Source: Alectoria sarmentosa (taxonomy: Eukaryota; Ascomycota; Lecanoromycetes; Lecanorales; Parmeliaceae). Taken from it: 64,000 nucleotides of DNA. Position 1 is the first letter of the stretch. Every line of letters starts with the position of its first letter. The stretch is taken from assembly GCA_009733775.1 (NCBI GenBank), contig WOGZ01000020.1, positions 177,189-241,188 on the forward strand, in the 5' to 3' direction. A program made the translations under genes and the position numbers. Positions 55,001 through 64,000 of the stretch are shown here, in pieces. The notes beneath the pieces are model-generated. The model saw only the letters and a list, made by a program, of their open reading frames with translations. It searched no databases and was not told where the DNA came from.

Positions 55001-55467
55001 CTCATGCTGTATTCAAGTTCCAGAGCGCAGAACGCCCATTGTTCTCGACGGAAGTCTGCCCAGATGTCACGCCGGGTGGATGACGGAAAGTCGGATGGCT
55101 TTTGATCAAGTGGTAGTCGATCGTCTTGGAGACTTTTGTGGTTGACGAAGTGGTGAATCATGCTTCCTTCACCAATGCGCAGCAGTATCGCAAATGGTCG
55201 TAGGTAGTGACTTATGATAACATCCACATCAGGTGCTGATCTCTCTTCGTTGTTGAACACAGCGATCAGTAGGGCGTCCACTCTCAATCGGGTCAATCTC
55301 TCCCTGACCTTCTCCAATGGTACATATTTGCGTTTGTCGTCATCTTCAAACCCGCCACAGCCTATGCGAAATGTATCTGGAGACTCTGACCACTTGAGGA
55401 AATCTTGGACATCTGAGTCGTAATCAGGCTGTGATGCAGATTGCGGATGTCGGAAAAAGTTGTTCAT
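52100..55467 (-). CDS. Protein kinase fused to a von Willebrand A domain
   Basis: Six exons: 55467-54871, 54820-54468, 54421-54255, 54198-52958, 52907-52390, 52280-52100; 1,018 aa. The kinase domain spans about 172-480: Gly loop DEGGSSIAYKIVVDK, beta-3 Lys in YVLKTYRT (about K212), hinge IILEYAELGNLDSYM, catalytic GWHQDVNPFNILV (D321), DLG 345-347, and AAPEA. The usual HRDxKxxN reads HQDVNPFN, with Lys replaced by Asn, so activity is possible but atypical. A 300-residue Ser/Arg/His-rich disordered linker follows. The vWA domain starts at 787 with FLVDNAASMG (MIDAS-like DxAxS) and ends near TTSANGNVRKMLLGAIND. Fungal proteins pairing these domains are known to me only as uncharacterised. Start: Met at 55467; Met at 55512 is an alternative. 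The last intron (109 bp) is the least sure. Confidence 0.8.
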
Positions 55468-55512
55468 TGCTCGAGCAGTGAGAGAAGAGAGTAGTCGCAA
55501 TCGATCAATCAA

Positions 55513-56055
55513 TCGACTAATTAAAGCAAGGAAGAAGATGCGGCTCTTCGCGTGGCGACTCTCTCAGAGCCCGCAGTCATTCCGCGCATCTTAGTGGGGG
55601 TTGCAGCCTACTTTCGAAAATGAAGAGTGGGGTCGGGGTACTGGAAGCATGATAATAGTAAGTAGGGAAGGGATGCAGAACAGAGGGGCTGTGAGGAGTA
55701 GCCCGAACTACCTATCAGGCTCAGCCTGATGCAAGTGAGCATGATGACTGCAGAGCGTGGTGCAGGATGCATTAAGTACACCATGGCTTGATCAACTTCA
55801 GCCGAGAAGCAAGCACACGCATTACTTATTCATCGACTGCTTGCCTCGAGGCTGGCTAATCCTCGCCAGGTTTAGGTGCCCAAGGCAAATTAAGGTAGGT
55901 GTTCCCCGTAGCCTGCGTACCAGGATATGCAATGTCTGGACTCTGAATCTTTGTAATGGATTACTGCACAACACCAAAATGCACCATTCGCAACCAAGTA
56001 AATTATGGAGGGTAGAGAGCGATTTCCTAGACTTGAAGATTTATCAAAATCCATA
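55513..56055. other. Intergenic region left of the transposon
   Basis: About 540 bp between the kinase-vWA promoter and the transposon target site. No gene. The 99-aa frame at 55757-56056 has no domain. Confidence 0.4.
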
Positions 56056-58384
56056 GTCAAAGTTAGGGCTCGGAAAATTGCGCAATATGCTCACCGTTGC
56101 ATGCAAATTGCATTTTTAATGCATTTTGCATGCAATTGCTTATGTAAAGTTAGGATTAAAATTAAATTCCGCAAATATTTCTCATCAGCATCATGTTTTA
56201 TATATACATATATATTTATTTATATATTACATAATCAATTGATATTCTTTTTATAATTATGTCTCGCCTTATTTTAAATGACTTTAAACCGAAAAATACG
56301 ATTATCAAAAAGGCTTTTTATCAAATTATTAACATTTCGTATAAAAACCCTCGTAAGATCTGCAAATATTGTTATAAAGAGTTGAATTTTAATATTATAA
56401 AACTATAAAAACATCTCGATAAATGTAAATTATATCGTATTAACAAATCTTTTAAAGAATTTATTAAAGGTTCGCAGCAATTTCTTTCAAATTTGGTTAT
56501 TATAATATTTTAAATCAAAGCGAAGCATTGAAAACGTGCTGAAATGACAATTTATATGAACAATTTATTGTTTATTTATTATCAAAATCAATACGTTAAA
56601 GATCATTTTTATCATATCGATCTTAAATATATCTTTTTCGAAATAAAAGTTTTGAGTGATCACATTTTGAATAAATATTATAAAATCGTATATATCAAAA
56701 TAAATCTATGATTTCAGATTGCACGATAATTGAATTTTTATATGAATGAATCGAACAACATCAGAAGAAAGAGGGTTATCAATTTTTTAACTCACGCATT
56801 AACGAAATGTGATATTAATGAAAAATGTTTTTATATCAACTTCGAGATCAACGATTTTAAAATCATGAATATAAACACACAATTAACATATGTGCTTCGT
56901 TAAGTGTAAATTATAATTAATGAGAGGCTCGAAAGAATAAATTTCTTAATTACAAATATATGTGTTATTATGAGATTTTTATGAATTAAAATTCAAATAA
57001 TTTCGCAACTTCGTTATGTGTTTTGTGTGTTTTATAACTTATACGATATTTAATTATTTATAAAGAATATTTTTCAATTATTATAATGAAAAGACGTTAT
57101 TAAAAAGATTTAATTAATAATTAAATTCTTTAAAATAACTCATAAAGAATATGTCGTATTTTAAGAAATATAACTTTTAAAAAAGAATAATAATAAGCGA
57201 ATTACTTTGATTATTCATTATATCACTCGATGAAATATTCAAGTGAAAATGTTATATTCTTTACGTAAAAGTTAGTAGTTATTAAAGACGTATTCTTAAT
57301 AAGCAAGCTCTCAAATTAACACGAAAAAGAATAAAAAAAACAAAAAACAATTTATAAATGTTTTTCTCATATTACGAGATTTTTATTTTTGACAAAATGT
57401 GATCATTGCAGCTCGAATTCTCACATTCATTTATGAAATTCAATATCTTTCGAAGGTTGATAATTATTTATTACATCGAGTCATCAATAATTGAATGTTA
57501 ATTAAGCAATGTCTTATAAAGTCTGTTATGAAACATGATACGAAACATTGTTAATTATTATATATTGTCAAAATTGTGTGAGATGATCGATTTTTTAAGC
57601 AAATAACTTCATTATATGTGATTATAAGTCTTTTGATTCCAAAAAACCACGATGTTACATTAATGAAATAGACTTTTAAAACTGCATTCGACTTTATTAT
57701 GATTATATTCTTTCAACAATACGCTTCCCCGAATCAAATAATTATTTATATAAGAGATTTTTTAGCATTTCGAAATCAATATAAAGTATTCTTTTTATAT
57801 AAAAATTTCGTGTGAACACATATAAATGATTTAATCACATTTTGAGACATTATAATCATATTTTGCTTTACACTTGATCAATTAATTAATCGTTTAATAC
57901 AGATTTTAAGTAACTTAGTTTCAAACGAACGTGCATAATTTATTCAAAATCTGATCCTTATAAAGATTCGAAATGATCTTAAATATATTAATTTGAATTG
58001 TTTATTATTCATTTACATTAATGAGCGTATTTTGAATAAATTAAATGAATTTGAAAAATAGAAGTTATCTTACATTCATGATGTTTTAATCTCGAACGAG
58101 AAATTGTTTACATTAAAAGATTTGTTATTATAAAACGAGTATAATAATGAATTTATTAATACGAAAGATAAAGAGAATCATGATCAAAATATAAAAGATT
58201 TTAAAATATAAATTATTAAAGAGATTATTTAATCATGTTTTTTATTGTTTTTGACCCTATGATAACTTTAAATATAGTACAAATTTTAATGTAAATTGCG
58301 TCTCTCACCGTTGTAAGCAAATTGCAATCCAAATGCGGTTAGCTTGCAATGCATACAACTTGCAATCGCAACCCTAGTCAAAGT
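56056..58384. mobile_element. Decayed hAT-type DNA transposon with 8-bp target duplication
   Basis: Element body 56064-58376 (2,313 bp). It begins TAGGGCTCGG and ends GCAACCCTA; the reverse complement of the right end starts TAGGGTTGCG. It is flanked by a perfect 8-bp duplication, GTCAAAGT, at 56056-56063 and 58377-58384; eight-bp duplications are the rule for hAT elements. Subterminal TGCATGCAA / TTGCAAT repeats occupy both ends, as hAT transposases often require. At about 56258-56450 a broken frame encodes CKYCYKELNF and KHLDKC, a BED-type zinc-finger pattern (CxxC...HxxxC), expected at a hAT transposase N-terminus. The interior is extremely AT-rich with many stops, consistent with repeat-induced point mutation. 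The element is non-autonomous and inactive. Orientation is plus, judged only by the BED remnant. Confidence 0.8.
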
Positions 58385-59212
58385 GTATCTTGGCCTTGTC
58401 CCGGATTTATCGGACATTGCATATCCTAGGAGATTGCTGAAGGGGGTCACGTTGTTGAAAGTGCCTTGTGGCGTGTAAAGATGATCCATTCTTCGCTATT
58501 GGTAAAAGATCTATCTATGCTAGCGAGCTAGCCTCAACTGGACTAGTAGCATCCTTCTGCCTCGGAGAAGGCAGGCCCCCCCCCCCCCACAACGTGTAAA
58601 GTAATATCTAGGTACACGGCCTGCCTAGGTACATCCAGCCAGCCAATGAATGGATCAAGTCCTCGATTGACCCTGTTCTGGTGCATCCTACTACTACGGC
58701 GCTAATAGTGCTAATACCGGTCGCCAGAGACCGAGGAACGGAGAGACGGAGAGACGGTGCAACCTTCACGGCCGAGGGAGGCTCAGCCGTAGTGTCACCA
58801 GTGTAGTGTAACCTTGGCCTCATGAAATCTTAGCCGTATCATATATCCATCATCCAAGGACCCGGAACAGAATGTGGGATCCCCACGGCAACTTTTCTGC
58901 TTACTGTACAGTTGAAGAATAAATTGCATCTTACTGACCTACCTACTGAGATTGGACTTGTCAGGAATCACTGCAAATGAAATCTTGTCGCATCCAATAC
59001 AAATTATCCAATGCCAACGACAGAAGGGGAAAGTATTGCGGACCAATCCTTCACCCATCCCCATTTGTCGCCTTGCACAGACCCCGCAAATAATCTGCAC
59101 AGCCATGTAAATACCAGAGCCCCCCCTCGCCATCAACTTGCTTCCGAGATTGGAAATTTATCTGCCTTGTTCTCGTGAGGCGGATTCGTTGATTGCGATT
59201 CCGAAGGAAGCA
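58385..59212. other. Intergenic region right of the transposon
   Basis: About 830 bp with a 13-C run at 58576-58588 and normal base composition. It should contain the promoter of the small gene at 59213. No other gene supported. Confidence 0.4.
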
Positions 59213-59585
59213 ATGTCTGAGTCTGACACGGACCCGGAAAAGGCGCAGTGGCGCTGGGACGAGGTCCCACACTATCGCCTCAATGACAAGATCGTCCACG
59301 AATACTTGTCCGAGCACTGGGAAGGCTACAAATTTTTCATCGAGGTAACAAGCATCCTCTTCCTCAGCCTTGGTGAGCTGCGACTGACTTGGTGCAGCTC
59401 CGAGGCGAGAAATTCAGATTCTGGGTTCCACGAAAACTCAAAGAAGTAGGTATCCTTGAGCAAAGAAGGACACATGGCTAATATGCCTTGCCCGCAATCT
59501 TGAATCTGACCGTAGCTCATTTATTACCTAGGCCGAGAGGGATGAGTTGCTTGCTCGACGCATACCGAAGAAGACAGGAAAATGA
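59213..59585 (+). CDS. Small conserved-looking hypothetical protein
   Basis: Three exons, 59213-59344, 59398-59445, 59532-59585, all phase 0; 77 aa. The sequence runs from SDTDPEKAQWRWDEVPHYRL through IVHEYLSEHWEGYKFFIEL, GEKFRFWVPRKLKEAERDE, to ARRIPKKTGK. It is a compact charged protein with no signal peptide or membrane segment. Introns are 53 and 86 bp, and both junctions fall between secondary-structure-like segments. If the second intron is retained, the frame ends after RRTHG at 59481. I cannot name a family, but two clean splice junctions in so short a frame argue for a real gene. Confidence 0.6.
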
Positions 59586-59778
59586 TGCGGCTCATGTCCA
59601 AGGCGTCTTATTGTCTTACTGAGCGCTCTTGGAGATGTTGAACCTTGAACCGAGATCGCGGGCGTAGGCGTTGTACCAGCTTAAGCTTTGTGTGGCAGTC
59701 TTTGATTGGGGGTGAAAGATGGCAGCTGTGCCGAGCAAGGCACGCCCCCGCCTCTTCATGCCTCAAGCATTTTCTCTT

Positions 59779-59786
59779 TATATAAA
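59779..59786 (+). promoter_or_regulatory. TATA-like element of CorA-like gene
   Basis: TATATAAA lies about 95 bp upstream of the ATG at 59880 within a pyrimidine-rich leader. Assigned by position only. Confidence 0.45.
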
Positions 59787-59879
59787 CGATAGCTTCAAGG
59801 ACTCCTTTCTTCTTTTCTCCCTGACCTGTAGAAGCATGTATGGTAGCTGTCCATAACGCAACTTCCTCACAACGTAGCC

Positions 59880-62049
59880 ATGGACGATTTTACTCGTCTG
59901 CTCAATGGCGCCACGAATTATCCGCGAAACCTTGCTCGGAACAACACAAGCGACGACTCACTAGAATCCTACTTCGCAAAAATCAATGAGCATCAGAATA
60001 GCCTTTTCACTTCAGAGAGAAACGCGGATTTGGGTTTCTGCGAACTCCGCAGTGATGGTGAAGGCTCGTCGACCTAGGAAACCCACACCAACTTCACGCA
60101 TCGCTAACTCACATCTAGCCTTTTGGAGTTTTCGCGTCAATAGCACCGGCGAATTGCGGACCTCAATCAGTGTTGCATCTTCAGTACAAAGAGTAGATCC
60201 GCGTTGCCGATTTTTGTTCGTAGACTTGTTGTGTCCGACGGACCCCTTCAGTGCTGACCACCTGTGACAGATTTGTTTGCGCAGCAGGTCACGCGCGAGC
60301 GTGTCTACAAACGACTCGAGACATGTTAATGCTGGCGTTTACATATTTCCAGGTCATGCCAGAATTCTTGGATTTCTTGTTGCTATTTGGGGAACAAGAG
60401 CACGCGCAAGATCTCTACTGCAGCGGTTTTTATCAACGTACTCGCCTCATAGGTCTGGAGTTGAGCACGAAGGCCGATACTCGGAATTGGTCGGGTCGTG
60501 ATATGCAAGTCTGCTACAGCCTCAAGTCCGTCGAGTCCTCGCCTTCCCAAGAACATTGGCCGTGGTCGATACGACATTGTGCAGTGCATCACAGCTTCGA
60601 TGCCGAACACGTCAGGTCAACGTGGCTTATCATAAAAGGTGACAACTTGATAGAGAGGCGTATCAACTCGGCCACAAGCGAGAAGGAGGCTCCGATAGGA
60701 AAGTCGGCCTTTGAGACCATCGAAAGAGCTTTTGGAGCAGCACTTACCACTCATTTGATTCTATGCGACTGGTCAGCTGAAAAGTGGCGTTGGTACATCA
60801 AGTTTCTTGAGGAAAAATTCGAGAAACTCACTGGGGAAACCATCACCACAAACGCGGGCGTCCTGGTGAGTCCTACAGGCCGTACTCATACCAAAAAGCT
60901 GCATCATCCCGAGACTTTGAACACAGTCCAGACGGCAAAACCTAATCGCTTTTTTTCCTTTACTTCGTCTGTGCGGGTGCAGACCCAGGAGTTTGAGAAT
61001 AGACCTATCACCCCAACAGAACGAATTCTACCAACCCCAATATATGTAAATCCGGGTGGAAAGAAACAGCCCATGCCTCCCGGATGGAAGGGCGATATCC
61101 CCGAAACGCCAAGCTCACCGTCCGTCAAGCGCGACAAGTATGGCCAACAAATTTTCTCATTCGAGGACTTGCAAGACATCCAGCATCTCAAAGAAAAAGC
61201 AAATGAGACCGTCTTGGTTCTCAGGTTGAATCTCAACGTGATCATGCAGTTGAAACAACATTACGTGTCCATCACCGAGTGTAACGAGCTGCCAGAATAT
61301 ATAAGCAGCAATTGCAAGTGGGAAATGAGCAATTTCAGACGACGCATTGATGGCATCACGAAAAACCTCGAGCTGCAGATATTGAGAGTAGAATCACTCG
61401 TTTGCTCGCTTACAGATCGTAAAACACTGGTAGGAAGTCAGATGTCAGTGTCACCATCATAAGCTAAGACCATCACAGCTTTACGGCCTTCTAGACTACC
61501 AGAATACCCTTGCCAGCAAGGAGCTGGCGGTCCAGTCTTCAAATTCAACGCAAGAGATGAAGCATATGACCCGTGAGATGAAGCATATCGCTCGTCGGAC
61601 AAAGACAGAGACGGTCTCTATGAAGATCATCACGGTTGTGACCCTCTTCTTTCTACCTGGAACCTTCATCTCGGTATGCCTTTTCATTTTATTTGCCCCG
61701 GTAAGCTACGAATCCATTCCACATGACAGACAAGGCACTGCAAGAGTTGGAAGTAGTGCGTCATTCCTACAGCAGCACGTTCCGGAAATCGAAGATTCAC
61801 AGGCGAATCTAAATCAAGTACAGATTTTGCTGATATATATTGTAGACCCTCATGAGCACAGAAATTGTTCAATGGCCCGAGGGAAAGAAAGTCTACCAGC
61901 AAGATGCCTTGAACACATGGCTTTACCTAAGTCTGCCGTTCATGGCCGTCACACTCGGACTTTGGGGAGCCCTTCATCTTTACGCTCGGCGCAACGAGGA
62001 TAAGAAGGAGTGGTCGTGGATGAAGAATCGAGAAAAGCTTCCCGTTTGA
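59880..62049 (+). CDS. CorA-like Mg2+ transporter-domain protein
   Basis: Five exons, 59880-60057, 60119-60215, 60271-61429, 61479-61673, 61846-62049; 610 aa. The cytoplasmic part contains FWSFRVNSTGELRTSISV, DPRCRFLFVCAAGHARACL, FTYFQVMPEFLDFLLLFGEQ, and WSIRHCAVHHSFDAEHVRST. This is the fungal CorA-like domain that ends in two helices. A coiled region (REMKHIARRTKTETVSMK) leads to TM1 IITVVTLFFLPGTFIS at about 528-543 and TM2 WLYLSLPFMAVTLGLWGALH at about 569-590. A canonical CorA GMN motif is not seen, so Mg2+ transport is unproven. It is the intact counterpart of the broken copy at 39213-40561, although they diverge strongly. The last intron (172 bp) is the longest; an extra exon there cannot be excluded. 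Confidence 0.82.
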
Positions 62050-63017
62050 TCTCATCGCATACATGATTGCTCAGTTTCGTTGCCAGGCCTCGGGCACGCT
62101 AAAAATGCGGGTGTTAGAGGACGAGGACTCCATTCACATTGTATTTTTTGGACCCACTCGATGGGTAATAGACCCGCTCATGTCGCTTGTACGGAGTACC
62201 CTTGCAGCCACATGTGGACCATGTGGGTCCGGCAAATGATCATGGGAGTAGTAGTCCCCCCCTAGTTGACCCAATTTCGGTATGGAATTCATAGGAAGTC
62301 GGTAGTAGTCTGGGACCTGATTTCGGGGCCACTTTGTTCTACATAGTCTGGATCATGACCGCCTCCATGTTTTTTCTCCTTGTGCTGTTTAAACACGATC
62401 ACTACCATGGTCATACATAGTCATAAATTATTACTATTGATACTACTCGGCTACTAGGTAAGTATTCCGCTCCGCAATCTGTTCTCTCAACTAACACATT
62501 GGCTTCTCCTTTTGGGATCAAATATCAATTCCTCCCCAAAAGAACACACAAGGGTCCTTTCACATCATCGTCAATTGAGCAAGCGACCAGTATGAATCTT
62601 CCAGATCTACGATGTCGACGCATAAGAAAGAGCATCTCGACAACAACAACGTACAATCGCCTTTCGGTCAACGGATTGCAGGACATCAGTAATTTGGAAA
62701 AAATCATCAATCTGTACTTTTTAGTAGCTAGATGCACGCTATTGGACGATTCCCCTTGCTGGGCTTTTCGTCGTTGCCGTCCGTCCGTTTGTATAGACGT
62801 GTGAATATATATATAGGACTCATCTTTGCATTATTTCGTCTATACCTATCCAGCACACTACCCCTTCGCTTCGAACCCGACCTGCCGCTTGCGCAACACC
62901 GCTCCCATTCCTGCGTCCAGGCACTGGAATATCCGCGCAAGAACTAATATGTGGGCTAAATAAAACCCCCCGGAAAATGCAACGACAAAAATTACTTTCA
63001 GAGAAAAGCGCAAGCCG

Positions 63018-63133
63018 CATTCATTCATTCATTCGTTCGCGGTATCCGGCTCCGCTCTCTCTCTCTCTCTCTCTGCTCTCTACTCTGCAAACCCAATCAA
63101 CAACAAATCCATCCCATTCCATTCCATTCCATA
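63018..63133 (+). repeat. Cluster of microsatellites: CATT, CT, CCATT
   Basis: CATTCATT-type run at 63018-63033, a 20-bp CT run at 63055-63074, and a CCATT run at about 63114-63131. Confidence 0.75.
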
Positions 63134-63531
63134 CTCACACCCGTATCGACCCACCCAACCCTGACAGCTGGCGATTCGTTCGTTCGTTGATACCTACCAT
63201 GCATTCATTATACGCATCGTCATCATCAATAATGAATAACACTCAAAGCCGTCAACCAACGCGAATCAAAGCCCGCTTATATATATGTAGCTACTCTATC
63301 GTAAGAGCCTGGGCCGTCGATCGACCCTTTGCCAGGTCTATACTGATGAACTCTGCGGGCTGAGGAAAGCGATTTTTGCCTTGCTGATTGATCAATCAAC
63401 CACTTTTATCGTCAACATCAACCAACCCATCCGTTCTCTTTGCGCTCCCATTACTCTATTTATTTTACTCTACCCCACAACACTCCCCCCGGAGCGTTAT
63501 TTTTTTCACAATTTGAAATCCGAAACCCGTC

Positions 63532-63550
63532 GGTGGGTGGGTGGGTGGGT
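63532..63550 (+). repeat. GGGT tandem repeat with G-quadruplex motif
   Basis: GGTGGGTGGGTGGGTGGGT contains four GGG tracts with single-T loops (63535-63549), a perfect G-quadruplex consensus on the plus strand. Confidence 0.8.
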
Positions 63551-64000
63551 ATGTGCGCGTTGAGGGACTCGATCTCGGACTCTGAAACCGGCACGGTCGC
63601 TGCGTAAGTTGCATGGCGATTATTATTTCCTCAATTGGCAAATCCTTTCTGTTTCTCTGTTGCGGTTGGATGGTGGTGTGGAAGTATGTATGTGTTACCT
63701 CGAAACCGCACGCACTTTGACTTGCTGGGCATCTCACCGTGTGCAATTCAGCACTTAACCTGACCATCATCTTTTTCCAAAATACAGACAAACGCCCCCC
63801 CCCTTTGTCTCGTACAATAATTCCGCCTAAGTTGCAGGAGTTGACATGTTCACCAACCAGCCCACGCCCAGCGTGAATTTGACATTCCCGTTTTCTGTCT
63901 CTTTTTACTCTCTCTTAGTAGCGAAAACAAACAACCAACCGTGCATCCATATCCATATCCATATATATACATACATACAGACAGACAGATAGAGCCTGCC

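Larger units (their letters stand above)
62050..64000. other. Right-edge non-coding region
   Basis: Nearly 2 kb without a supported gene. From about 63000 on it is dense in simple repeats and pyrimidine-rich on the plus strand. It looks like the promoter and long leader of a plus-strand gene beyond the window edge; that reading is inference. Confidence 0.45.

Overview
The window is nuclear DNA of a filamentous ascomycete (Pezizomycotina). Most genes carry several short (about 45-75 bp) GT-AG introns. The conserved set is fungal or pan-eukaryotic: TAF2, CKS1, an RSC4-like double-bromodomain protein, SSB-type Hsp70, mitochondrial RRF, CDC26, SAS4 and GlnRS. There is also an accessory set typical of these fungi: P450, O-methyltransferase, an NLR-like protein and CorA-like membrane proteins. 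I cannot fix the class or species from sequence alone. Exon-intron structures were derived by hand from splice signals, frame continuity and remembered family motifs.

Layout. 0.8-10 kb: a GNAT acetyltransferase, an alpha/beta hydrolase, an IQ-motif protein, a DUF3807 protein and a secreted hypothetical, separated by long non-coding stretches. 10.1-38.5 kb is a dense housekeeping block. In order it holds TAF2(-), a DsbA-like thioredoxin-fold protein(+), CKS1(-), an RSC4-like protein(+), SSB Hsp70(+), mitochondrial RRF(-), a mitochondrial-targeted unknown(-), CDC26(+), a GPI-anchored Cys-rich protein(-), a PX-domain protein(+), a cytochrome P450(-), a SAS4-domain protein(+), GlnRS(+) and an SDR(-). 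38.5-64 kb is accessory. It holds a CorA-like pseudogene with one in-frame stop, an NLR-like gene (nucleoside phosphorylase, NB-ARC, TPR), an O-methyltransferase, a DUF3237 protein, a kinase-vWA protein, a decayed AT-rich hAT-type transposon, a spliced 77-aa unknown gene and an intact CorA-like protein. The right edge is a microsatellite-rich leader-like tract.

Themes. Chromatin/transcription genes (TAF2, RSC4-like, SAS4) and cell-cycle genes (CKS1, CDC26) share the block with translation genes (SSB, GlnRS, mitochondrial RRF), as ordinary neighbours; I see no functional cluster. The accessory part carries hallmarks of fungal innate-immunity or allorecognition gene sets: an NLR with near-identical TPR units, CorA-like two-TM proteins and a kinase-vWA protein. 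The strongest structural finding is the transposon at 56064-58376. It has TAGGG/CCCTA ends and a perfect 8-bp target-site duplication, and its AT-rich decay suggests repeat-induced point mutation. Other points of interest are two GC-AG introns, a 26-nt microexon, and a CKS1 intron whose retention would place a stop directly after the core fold.
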